From: Acinetobacter sp. Ver3
GTDB taxonomy: Bacteria > Pseudomonadota > Gammaproteobacteria > Pseudomonadales > Moraxellaceae
Direction of reading: 5' to 3'
DNA length: 64,000 bases
NCBI RefSeq assembly: GCF_000632455.1
Contig: NZ_JFYL01000007.1
Span: forward strand, 1-64,000
Positions 9,601 to 17,370 of this stretch are shown here, piece by piece (position 1 is the first letter of the stretch; every line of letters begins with the position of its first letter). A model generated the notes under the pieces. That model saw only the letters and a program-made list of their open reading frames with translations. It was not told the origin of the DNA and made no database searches. Made by a program: the position numbers and the translations under genes.

Positions 9601-9629
9601 ATATTAATGATAAACTTTATCATTTGCAA
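9601..9629 (-). promoter_or_regulatory. Sigma70-like promoter with embedded Fur operator
   Basis: On the minus strand, TTGCAA (9624-9629) and TAATAT (9601-9606) are 17 bases apart and point at the CirA-type receptor. The spacer coincides with AATGATAAACTTTATCATT (9606-9624), a perfect 9-1-9 palindrome close to the 7-1-7 Fur core. Confidence 0.8.
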
Positions 9630-9733
9630 TAAAAAACAAACAATAATTAAGAAAGATGAATTGAATATGGTCAAACCTTGTGAGCAAAAAAATATTCTCA
9701 GGTTCATAAAAAAGATGGTTTGAAAAAGGTATT

Positions 9734-9762
9734 TTGTATATCTTTGATTGTTGTCATATAAT
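9734..9762 (+). promoter_or_regulatory. Promoter of tig
   Basis: TTGTAT (9734-9739) and a perfect TATAAT (9757-9762) with a 17-base spacer, 47 bases before the trigger factor start codon. Confidence 0.8.
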
Positions 9763-9809
9763 GTGGCACTTTAAAAAATTGCAATTACTATTTCTATATC
9801 GAGGAAGCC

Positions 9810-11141
9810 ATGCAAGTAACTTCTGAAGCGGTTTCGGGCGTAGCCCGTCGTTTAAATGTATCTGTACCGACGAGCCGTGTTAATGAGCAATTCGAAGCTC
9901 GTTTAAAACGTACTGCTAAAACAGTTAAGATCAACGGCTTCCGTCCAGGTAAAGTGCCTTTAAATGTTGTTCGTCGTGAATACGGCGCGAGCATTTACCA
10001 AGAAGTGGTAAATGATGTTATTCGTGACACAGTATTCGAAGCAATTCAACAAGAGAAAATCAATGCTGTAGGCATGCCTAACATTGAAAAAGTTGAAAAC
10101 AAAGAAGATGCTTTAGTTTATGAAGCAACTGTTGAAGTTTACCCAGAAGTTTCAGTTAAGTTTGACGGTTTAGAAGTTGAACGTAAATCTACTGAAGTAA
10201 ATGATAAAGATGTAGATCAAATGATCGAAAATCTTCAAAAGCAACGCGCGACTTGGACTGAAACAAAAGGCATGGCTAAAAAAGACATGCAAGTTACTTT
10301 TGATTTCGAAGGTTCTATTGACGGCGAAAAATTTGAAGGTGGTTCTGCTGAAGACTTCAAACTTGTATTAGGTTCTGGTCGTATGATCCCTGGCTTCGAA
10401 GACGGTATCGTTGGTATGAAGAAAGGCGAAGAGAAAGTAATTGATGTAACTTTCCCTGAAGATTACCAAGCAGAAAACCTTGCAGGTAAATCAGCTCAAT
10501 TCAAAATCACAGTTAAGCTTGTTGAAAAACAAAAGCTTCCTGACGTAGATGCTGAATTCCTAAAAATCTTTGGTTTAACTGAAGAAGAAGGTGTTGACAA
10601 GTTAAAAGCTGACGTTCGCAAAAATATGGAACGTGAAGTGAAAAACGGTCTTCGCAATCAAGTGAAAGGTGCAACTTTTGATGCGCTTGTAGCTGCAAAT
10701 GAAATCGAAGTACCTGCATCTATGTTGTCTCAAGAAATTGACCGTCAACGTCAACAAATGATCCAACAGTTTACTCAACAGTTTGGTGCTCAAGGCGCTA
10801 AAGCATTTGATTCAAGCATGCTTCCAGATGAATTATTCAAAGAGCAAGCTGAAAAATCAGTAAAATTAGGTGTTTTGGTGAGCAGTATTCTTGCTGAAGC
10901 AAAAATCGAAGTTGATCAAGCACGTGTAGAAGCTTATATCGAAGATATGGCGACTTCTTATGAAGATCCTACAGAAGTTATTGAATACTTCAAAAATGAT
11001 AAGCAACAACGTGCACAAATCGAAGCTGTTGTTTTAGAAGACCAAGTTGTAGATCACATCTTAGCGTCTGCTAAAGTAACTGATAAAGCTGTTAGCTATG
11101 AAGAATTGTTGAAAGAGCAACAAGCTCGTCAACAAGGCTAA
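9810..11141 (+). CDS. tig: Trigger factor, ribosome-associated chaperone
   Basis: A 443-residue chaperone that binds nascent chains at the ribosome exit tunnel. The N-terminal ribosome-binding domain contains [18 protein letters not shown], where the family signature GFRxGKxP is plain. The FKBP-type prolyl isomerase domain follows at about 150-240 ([32 protein letters not shown]), then the helical chaperone domain. Start [10 protein letters not shown] follows GAGGAAGCC. The gene has its own promoter and terminator and lies just upstream of clpP-clpX, the usual order. Confidence 0.97.
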   Translation: MQVTSEAVSGVARRLNVSVPTSRVNEQFEARLKRTAKTVKINGFRPGKVPLNVVRREYGASIYQEVVNDVIRDTVFEAIQQEKINAVGMPNIEKVENKEDALVYEATVEVYPEVSVKFDGLEVERKSTEVNDKDVDQMIENLQKQRATWTETKGMAKKDMQVTFDFEGSIDGEKFEGGSAEDFKLVLGSGRMIPGFEDGIVGMKKGEEKVIDVTFPEDYQAENLAGKSAQFKITVKLVEKQKLPDVDAEFLKIFGLTEEEGVDKLKADVRKNMEREVKNGLRNQVKGATFDALVAANEIEVPASMLSQEIDRQRQQMIQQFTQQFGAQGAKAFDSSMLPDELFKEQAEKSVKLGVLVSSILAEAKIEVDQARVEAYIEDMATSYEDPTEVIEYFKNDKQQRAQIEAVVLEDQVVDHILASAKVTDKAVSYEELLKEQQARQQG

Positions 11142-11160
11142 TCGGTTATCCGAAGGAAGA

Positions 11161-11183
11161 GGCGCTTAACGCGCCTTTTTTCT
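11161..11183 (+). terminator. Rho-independent terminator after tig
   Basis: AGGCGC (11161-11166) pairs with GCGCCT (11172-11177), loop TTAAC, followed by TTTTT. Confidence 0.85.
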
Positions 11184-11334
11184 TGTAAAAAAATATGGAT
11201 CAACTTGTCCTGTATTCACAAAGCCTAATTAAAAAATATCTGATATTTAATGGTGAATATTTTGCATTTTCGACAATTATCCCTCATATTGTGAAAATGT
11301 ATTGAGTGACAAAAAATTCAGGAATAAATAACGT

Positions 11335-11946
11335 ATGTATGTTCCAACAATTGATAATGCTTTGGTTCCAGTTGTCGTAGAGCAATCATCTCGTGGTGAG
11401 CGTTCTTTTGATATTTTCTCGCGTCTTTTACGCGAACGTGTAATTTTCTTAACGGGTGAAGTTGAAGACAATATGGCGAACTTAATCGTTGCGCAAATGT
11501 TGTTCTTAGAAGCTGAGAACCCAGAAAAAGATATTCATTTGTACATTAACTCACCTGGTGGTTCAGTGACTGCGGGTATGGCAATTTACGATACGATGCA
11601 ATTCATCAAACCAGATGTCGTGACATATTGTATGGGCCAAGCAGCCTCAATGGGCGCTTTTTTATTGAATGCTGGTGCTAAGGGTAAACGTTACTGCTTA
11701 GAAAACGCTCGTGTTATGATTCACCAACCATTGGGTGGTTTCCGTGGTCAAGCTTCAGATATTGAAATTCATGCACGTGAAATTCTATTTATTAAAGAGC
11801 GTTTGAACCGTCTAATGGCTGAACACAGTGGCCAAGATTATGAAACTGTTGCACGTGATACAGACCGTGATAACTTTATGACCGCTCAAGCTGCAAAAGA
11901 ATATGGTTTGGTCGATGAAGTTTTAACGAAACGTCCGCAACTTTAA
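11335..11946 (+). CDS. clpP: ATP-dependent Clp protease proteolytic subunit
   Basis: A 203-residue serine peptidase that forms the two-ring proteolytic chamber of ClpXP and ClpAP. The catalytic triad is S105 (GQAASMGAF), H130 (MIHQPLGG) and D179 (TDRDNFM), in the expected spacing. The handle signature [16 protein letters not shown] is intact. A short N-terminal propeptide like that of E. coli is likely, so the mature protein is probably shorter. It lies 33 bases upstream of clpX, so the two are likely co-transcribed; the gap behind the tig terminator implies a separate clpPX promoter. Confidence 0.97.
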   Translation: MYVPTIDNALVPVVVEQSSRGERSFDIFSRLLRERVIFLTGEVEDNMANLIVAQMLFLEAENPEKDIHLYINSPGGSVTAGMAIYDTMQFIKPDVVTYCMGQAASMGAFLLNAGAKGKRYCLENARVMIHQPLGGFRGQASDIEIHAREILFIKERLNRLMAEHSGQDYETVARDTDRDNFMTAQAAKEYGLVDEVLTKRPQL

Positions 11947-11979
11947 GCTGTAAAGCATAGAAATTTATTTGGAGTGAAG

Positions 11980-13290
11980 ATGTCTGAAAATCCTCAAGGA
12001 CAAAAGCATTGTTCATTTTGCGGTAAAACGCAGTCTGAAGTGGGTAAACTCATTGCAGGCGAGGACGCTTACATTTGTAATGAATGTGTAGATGTATGCT
12101 TAGATTTAGTTCAGACGAGCCAGCAAGTCGAAACTGGTGAATGGGCAACTCGTCCATTACCTAAGCCGCATGAAATTCGTGCAGCTTTAGATCAATATGT
12201 GATTGGTCAAGACACTGCGAAAAAAACGCTCTCTGTTGCGGTATATAACCACTATAAACGTCTTAAAGTGACTCAATCAACTGCAAAGTCAGAAGATCGT
12301 GTAGAACTTGCTAAAAGCAATATCTTACTCATAGGACCAACAGGTTCGGGTAAGACTTTGTTGGCGCAAACTTTAGCGCGCTTATTGGATGTGCCATTTG
12401 CGATGGCTGATGCAACGACATTAACTGAAGCTGGTTATGTTGGTGAAGATGTTGAGAATATCGTTCAAAAATTGCTACAAAAAGCAGATTACGATGTTGA
12501 GAAAGCACAGAAGGGTATCATTTATATCGACGAGATCGATAAGATTACCCGTAAGTCTGAAAATCCTTCAATAACACGTGATGTTTCAGGTGAAGGTGTT
12601 CAACAAGCGCTTTTAAAAATGATCGAAGGCACGGTAGCTTCAATTCCACCTCAAGGTGGTCGTAAGCATCCACAGCAAGAGTTCATTCAAATTGATACGT
12701 CTAATATCCTGTTCATCTGCGGTGGTGCATTCTCTGGTTTGGAGCGTGTCGTGCAACAGCGTCAAGAAAAAGGTGGAATTGGTTTCACTGCTGACGTGAA
12801 GACTAAAGATGACTCTAAGAAGTTATCTGAATTATTTAGTCAGGTAGAAGCTGCCGATCTTGTGAAATTTGGTTTAATCCCTGAATTCATTGGTCGTCTG
12901 CCAGTGATTGCAACGCTCGAAGAATTGGACGAAGAAGCATTAATGCAAATTTTGACTGAACCAAAAAATGCATTAACGCGTCAGTATCAATACTTGTTCG
13001 AAATGGAAGATGTTGATCTATTATTTGAAGATTCAGCATTGCGAGCTGTTGCGAAAAAAGCACTTGAGCGTAATACAGGTGCACGTGGTTTACGTTCAAT
13101 TCTTGAAAACGTCTTACTCGATACGATGTACGATTTACCAAGTCGCTCTGATATTGGTACTGTTGTGATCAATGAAGCTGTGATCAATGAAAATGCTGAA
13201 CCAGAATATCGAACTGAGCGCCAACCTAAACAAGAACAACAAGTTGAAGAAAAGGTCGATTTAAAGATTTTAGATACTAAATCTGCTTAA
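11980..13290 (+). CDS. clpX: ClpX, AAA+ unfoldase of ClpXP
   Basis: A 436-residue hexameric unfoldase that feeds substrates to ClpP. The N-terminal zinc-binding domain has C11, C14, C33 and C36 (CSFCGK ... CNEC). The Walker A motif GPTGSGKT spans 119-126, Walker B is [10 protein letters not shown], and the pore loop region GYVGEDVE and the sensor FIGRLPVIA are intact. I start at ATG 11980, 5 bases after GGAG, rather than at the GTG two codons upstream, which would overlap that ribosome site. Downstream is a clear terminator. Confidence 0.97.
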   Translation: MSENPQGQKHCSFCGKTQSEVGKLIAGEDAYICNECVDVCLDLVQTSQQVETGEWATRPLPKPHEIRAALDQYVIGQDTAKKTLSVAVYNHYKRLKVTQSTAKSEDRVELAKSNILLIGPTGSGKTLLAQTLARLLDVPFAMADATTLTEAGYVGEDVENIVQKLLQKADYDVEKAQKGIIYIDEIDKITRKSENPSITRDVSGEGVQQALLKMIEGTVASIPPQGGRKHPQQEFIQIDTSNILFICGGAFSGLERVVQQRQEKGGIGFTADVKTKDDSKKLSELFSQVEAADLVKFGLIPEFIGRLPVIATLEELDEEALMQILTEPKNALTRQYQYLFEMEDVDLLFEDSALRAVAKKALERNTGARGLRSILENVLLDTMYDLPSRSDIGTVVINEAVINENAEPEYRTERQPKQEQQVEEKVDLKILDTKSA

Positions 13291-13308
13291 TTGATTGTAA
13301 TTCATCTG

Positions 13309-13345
13309 AAACGCGTAAAAAGTCCCACTTTTTGCGCGTTTTTTG
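13309..13345 (+). terminator. Rho-independent terminator after clpX
   Basis: ACGCG at 13311-13315 pairs with CGCGT at 13335-13339, and AAAAAGT at 13317-13323 pairs with ACTTTTT at 13327-13333 around CCC. A TTTTT-rich tail follows. Confidence 0.85.
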
Positions 13346-13428
13346 TTTTTAATCTCGGATTGAGATGATAATCTAACGATAACAAAAATATGACATAGAA
13401 TAAAAAGTATTCGTGATGAGGGATAATC

Positions 13429-14181
13429 ATGCGATCAACCGTAGCAGTGTGTGCTTTGAGTCTGTTTCTTGTGGCATGTCAGACACATAAAGGGCTTAAC
13501 GAAAATAATCAAACTCATGTGGTTTCAACGTTAAAACCGGTAGATTTTAGTGAGAAAAAAACTTTTGTATCTCAGAAGCTAGCTCAATATAAAGTTGCAG
13601 GATTTGATCTGGGCTCATGGGTAAATCAAAAACCAGGACAGTTTTTCAGCCGTGTAAAACCTCAACATCAGCAAGCCGCAGTGTTGTATCTGTACCGTCC
13701 TGATAGTAAGTGGAATCGTCAGGAAATTATTGCACCGAGTTTTTTTCTAAATGGTAAGCGCATTCCGAGTTTAATCAGCAATCATTATTATTGGATAGAG
13801 CTGGCTGAAGGGGATTATCAACTTAGTATCAGTCGACCTTTAACTGTGATGCATTTTCAAAAACCTTTGGTTGCAAGTTTTAGTGTTAAAGCGGGGCAGC
13901 AGTATTTCTTAAAATATGAAGAAGAACAGTTTCGAGGTGGACCAAATGGTAGTGAAGATCTCCTCAGAGTTGGACCATTGATGCAAATGCCAACAAAACA
14001 GGCATTAAGAGAAATTGGCATGACTCAGTTGAAAACGCCTGGGCTTAACTATGTTGCCGTTATTCAACCGAACGGAACATTGCAAAAATCAAAAGAAAAA
14101 ATTAAAAATAAAGAATATAAAGCCAGTGATGATGTGCGCTTAACAGAACCTTTTAAGATATATGATCCACGCACATGGTAA
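13429..14181 (+). CDS. Putative lipoprotein, DUF2846-like
   Basis: A 250-residue protein with a lipoprotein signal, MRSTVAVCALSLFLVAC, where LVAC is a good lipobox (Cys17). The middle part (AVLYLYRPDSKW ... FFLNGKRI ... YYWIELAEGDYQLSI ... FSVKAGQQYFLKYE) resembles the DUF2846 fold: a beta-rich domain often found in Gram-negative lipoproteins, with no known enzyme function. The start follows GAGGGATAATC. It stands alone between clpX and a convergent gene. Function is unknown; membrane anchoring is inferred from the lipobox. Confidence 0.8.
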   Translation: MRSTVAVCALSLFLVACQTHKGLNENNQTHVVSTLKPVDFSEKKTFVSQKLAQYKVAGFDLGSWVNQKPGQFFSRVKPQHQQAAVLYLYRPDSKWNRQEIIAPSFFLNGKRIPSLISNHYYWIELAEGDYQLSISRPLTVMHFQKPLVASFSVKAGQQYFLKYEEEQFRGGPNGSEDLLRVGPLMQMPTKQALREIGMTQLKTPGLNYVAVIQPNGTLQKSKEKIKNKEYKASDDVRLTEPFKIYDPRTW

Positions 14182-14208
14182 CTCTGATTCAGCATAATGG
14201 TTTTTAGC

Positions 14209-14751
14209 TTATTTCGAGTCAGTATGAATACTTTGTTTTTGTAGTTGTTCTAATTTCTTTTGGACTTCAGCAAAATTCTTTTCTGTAGATTGTAAAGAGC
14301 CTGCAAGTTGTTGATTCAGGATTTTCATGGATTCTTGAGCAACAAGTGGACCTTTATTTAAAATGGATTGACCTGTTGGAGAGGAATAAAAGTCGATCTG
14401 GGCTTGAACTTCTTGGGCATCATAGACATCTTTATAAATTTTGAGATAGATCGGTTTAAGTTTTTCCCAAGAAGTTTGCTTAATATTTTCTTGGTGAATT
14501 TTATCAGCCAGTTCATTGGCAATAACTTGTTGTTGTGGTGTTAATTTTTCGGCCTTAACAATATTTTGAACAATGCTATAGGCCTGTTGATCAATTTGAG
14601 GTCGGATTTGTTTAAGCGTACTTTGTAAGAGCTGATCTAAATTCAATACTTGTATGAGTTTTTCGATTTGTTGATCAGTCGCTTGAGCTGCCATAACCGC
14701 AGGTGAGCAGATCATGCATCCGCTCAAAAATAATGTTCTTAAAATTTTCAT
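14209..14751 (-). CDS. Exported DUF2059 protein
   Basis: A 180-residue protein with a signal peptide (MKILRTLFLSGCMICSPAVMAA). The remainder is helical, with QIEKLIQVLNLDQLLQSTL near the start and the motif DVYDAQEVQAQIDFYSSPTGQ in the middle, typical of DUF2059: a sequence of helices with the conserved F-Y-x-S-P-x-G. The C-terminus is a Gln/Lys-rich coiled-coil-like tail (NFAEVQKKLEQLQKQS). It is probably periplasmic. The role is unknown. It is convergent with the lipoprotein gene and lies downstream of fumarase behind a terminator. Confidence 0.82.
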   Translation of the reverse strand: MKILRTLFLSGCMICSPAVMAAQATDQQIEKLIQVLNLDQLLQSTLKQIRPQIDQQAYSIVQNIVKAEKLTPQQQVIANELADKIHQENIKQTSWEKLKPIYLKIYKDVYDAQEVQAQIDFYSSPTGQSILNKGPLVAQESMKILNQQLAGSLQSTEKNFAEVQKKLEQLQKQSIHTDSK

Positions 14752-14767
14752 GAGTATTCTCGGTATA

Positions 14768-14797
14768 AAAAAGCACCCTAATGATAGAGTGCTTTTT
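14768..14797. terminator. Terminator after the fumarase gene
   Basis: AAAAAGCAC (14768-14776) and GTGCTTTTT (14789-14797) form a 9-bp stem with a 12-base loop. T-runs on both strands make it usable either way; fumarase on the minus strand is the obvious client. Confidence 0.8.
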
Positions 14798-14822
14798 GAA
14801 CTTGAGACAAGTCGAATATTAT

Positions 14823-16349
14823 TTATTGTGCAGCTGCATCTACAACTGGAATTTTACCAATTTTAGCCTGCCAAATTTTTGGTGCAGTTGCGTGAACTGA
14901 TGTGCCGTTAACGTCTACTGCAACAGATACAGGCATATCTTTAACCACGAACTTATAGATTGCTTCCATACCTAAATCTTCAAAAGCGACAACTTCCGCT
15001 TCACGAATTGCTTTAGATACGAGATATGCAGCACCGCCTACAGCCATGAGGTAAGTTGCTTTATTGTCTTTGATTGCTTCAATCGCAGCAGGACCGCGGT
15101 CCGCTTTACCGATCATACCGAAAAGACCAGTTGCTTCTAAAACTTGACGTGTGAACTTATCCATACGTGTTGCAGTTGTTGGACCTGCAGGACCTACAAC
15201 TTCGTCACCCACTGGATCAACAGGACCAACGTAGTAAATGAACTTACCTTTAAGGTCTACAGGAAGCTCTTCACCGTTGTTTAACATATCAACCATACGT
15301 TTGTGCGCAGCGTCACGACCTGTATAGATTGTACCGTTAAGAAGAAGCGTATCACCTGGTTTCCAAGAGTTCATTTCTTCTTGTGTGATGTTATCTAAGT
15401 CAACACGTTTAGAAGAAGATGAGTCCCAAGTGACTTCAGGATAGTCTTCAAGTTTAGGTGCAATAATATTCGCAACACCTGTACCGTCTAGTGTGAAGTG
15501 TGCGTGACGAGTCGCAGCACAGTTCGGGATCATACCGACTGGTTTACCCGCAGCGTGACAAGGGTAGTCTTTAATTTTGATGTCTAGAACAGTCGTTAAA
15601 CCGCCAAGACCTTGTGCACCAATACCCAGCGCGTTTACTTTCTCGAAGATTTCGATACGAAGTTCTTCAAGTTTATTTTGTGGACCACGACGAAGAAGCT
15701 CGTCCATGTTGATCTCTTCCATCAATGCTTCTTTAGCAAGCATCATGGCTTTTTCAGCTGTACCACCGATACCAATACCGAGCATACCAGGAGGACACCA
15801 GCCTGCACCCATGGTTGGTACAGTTTTCAGTACCCAGTCCACGATTGAATCAGATGGGTTTAACATTGCAAGTTTAGATTTATTTTCTGAACCACCGCCT
15901 TTTGCTGCAACAGTGATATCTACTTTGTTACCTGGAACAAGTTTATGGTAGATCACAGCAGGGGTGTTGTCTTTCGTATTCTTACGGCCAAAAGCAGGAT
16001 CAGCAAGTACAGATGCACGAAGTACGTTAGAGTTTTCTAAGTAACCTTGGCGAACACCTTCGTTAATCGCGTCGTCTAAGCTCATTGTTAAATCAAATTT
16101 AACGTCCATGCCCACTTCAACGAATACGTTGACGATACCAGTATCTTGACAGATCGGACGGTGACCTTCGGCACACATACGTGAATTGATTAAGATTTGT
16201 GCGATCGCATCTTTGGCAGCTTTGTTTTCTTCACGGTCATACGCACGACTCATTGCTTGGATGAAGTCTTGTGGATGATAGTAAGAAATGAACTGAAGCG
16301 CATCTTTAACGGATGTGATCAAGTCGTCTTGCTTGATAATAGTTGTCAT
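14823..16349 (-). CDS. fumA: Fumarate hydratase, class I (iron-sulfur)
   Basis: A 508-residue cytoplasmic [4Fe-4S] enzyme interconverting fumarate and malate in the TCA cycle. The alpha-type domain contains PICQDTGIVNVF (cluster Cys), AKGGGSENKSK and GWCPPGMLGIGIGGT. The beta-type domain contains YVGPVDPVGDEVVGPAGPTTATRMD. Both domains are fused in one chain, as in FumA/FumB rather than the split archaeal forms. Cysteines at three conserved places support a working cluster. It is a single gene with its own terminator. Confidence 0.95.
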   Translation of the reverse strand: MTTIIKQDDLITSVKDALQFISYYHPQDFIQAMSRAYDREENKAAKDAIAQILINSRMCAEGHRPICQDTGIVNVFVEVGMDVKFDLTMSLDDAINEGVRQGYLENSNVLRASVLADPAFGRKNTKDNTPAVIYHKLVPGNKVDITVAAKGGGSENKSKLAMLNPSDSIVDWVLKTVPTMGAGWCPPGMLGIGIGGTAEKAMMLAKEALMEEINMDELLRRGPQNKLEELRIEIFEKVNALGIGAQGLGGLTTVLDIKIKDYPCHAAGKPVGMIPNCAATRHAHFTLDGTGVANIIAPKLEDYPEVTWDSSSSKRVDLDNITQEEMNSWKPGDTLLLNGTIYTGRDAAHKRMVDMLNNGEELPVDLKGKFIYYVGPVDPVGDEVVGPAGPTTATRMDKFTRQVLEATGLFGMIGKADRGPAAIEAIKDNKATYLMAVGGAAYLVSKAIREAEVVAFEDLGMEAIYKFVVKDMPVSVAVDVNGTSVHATAPKIWQAKIGKIPVVDAAAQ

Positions 16350-16669
16350 ACAAATATCTCTTGAGCGGGCTGATAGCTAGCGGGCTAAATTATAAGACAA
16401 AATGATTAAGTTGTGGCTGTTTTGCTGAGGATTTGACCGAAAGTTTACGAGAAAGGTGGGCTGTTCTAAAGGTTTTGCTTGATATATTCATCATATCTGG
16501 AGTGAACTTTCCAGATTGGGCTATTTGCTTCCACTGTTGGTATTTTGGGGGTATTACTGTAGCTGCTATCTATGCTCTACAATAAGATCGAGTTGTAAGC
16601 TTTATATTCGCTTTTTTGTGTAGAGGTGTCTAAAAATCATCGACCTATCAAGTTAATTTACCTCTTCAT
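16350..16669. other. Intergenic region upstream of fumarase
   Basis: About 320 bases. It should hold the fumarase promoter; a TATAAT on the minus strand near 16390 is a candidate -10 without a convincing -35. Short direct repeats of AGCGGGCT flank AGCTAG close to the start codon. I see no gene or RNA structure in the rest. Confidence 0.35.
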
Positions 16670-17250
16670 TTATCCACCTTTAAAGAAGGCAAGTTCTAAA
16701 GCACGATATTCAGAAATCTGATACCCGACTTTGTTTTGCATTAAGTAGTAAAATTTTTCAAACATCATCTCATTTTTCAACTGATCAAGAAGTGTCAAAT
16801 ATGCTAAATACGTTTCTGGTTGTTTAAAAATTTGATGATGGGGCTTACTCTCGCTTAAAAATCTGAATACTCGGCTATCCCAAATTGCATATTGTTTGGG
16901 GTGAATAAAGTGCAATAGTTTAGATACGCTCACCAGTGAATTATTGAACGCACTTTTGAGAATTTTAAGCTCTTCAACTGTGATGCGATGACCCTGTTTG
17001 AATTTATTCAAAATAAGGATTAGATCATCTGCTGAAGTTAAATCAATTTTTTTTAAATCGTAGGCATCCATGAATAGGTGAAGCTGATCCCGATCACAAT
17101 GTCATCTAAAGTTAGGGTTTCGCTACTTTTGAAAAAGTTCAAAAAATAAGAATAAGCAAGTAAATAGTTTTCCTGATCTTTGTTAAATTGATTTGCGATT
17201 TCAAAGATTTGTTTAAATATTTCTGAATGACTTTTCAATGTTAAGGGCAT
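16670..17250 (-). pseudogene. Orphan gene split by an apparent one-base frameshift
   Basis: Two overlapping frames on the minus strand look like one gene. The first (17250 to 17053, 65 residues) ends ...VIGISFTYSWMPTI and stop. The second (17071 to 16670) continues in another frame with LKKIDLTSADDLILILNKFK and ends FFKGG. One extra T in the T3 run before the A8 tract near 17047-17057 would join PTI to LKKID in one frame of roughly 195 residues. The ATG at 17071 has no ribosome site, which argues against a separate second gene. The motif HPKQYAIWDSRVFRFL looks like a real conserved core, but I do not recognise the family. It could be a pseudogene, a sequencing error at a homopolymer or, less likely, programmed frameshifting. 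Confidence 0.65.
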
Positions 17251-17295
17251 ATGACTATCATTTAATATACAGAAAAAACAAATCTATTTGATTTT

Positions 17296-17360
17296 ATTGA
17301 TGTCTCAAAATAAAAAACCACCCCATCTTTCGAAAGGGTAGGTAACGCGGAGACATCAAT
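17296..17360 (-). terminator. Nested hairpin terminator after pta
   Basis: An inner imperfect stem (ACCACCCC / GGGTAGGT around CTTTCGAAAG, 17318-17343) runs on the minus strand into TTTTTTATTTT. Outer arms ATTGATGTCTC (17296-17306) and GAGACATCAAT (17350-17360) are a perfect 11-bp inverted repeat enclosing it. Confidence 0.7.
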
Positions 17361-17370
17361 TGTTAGAAGC

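Noticed and set aside
15577..15951. 124-codon open frame antisense to fumarase
   Set aside because: It lies entirely within the well-supported fumarase frame on the other strand, has no ribosome site and a low-complexity Pro/Ser-rich product.
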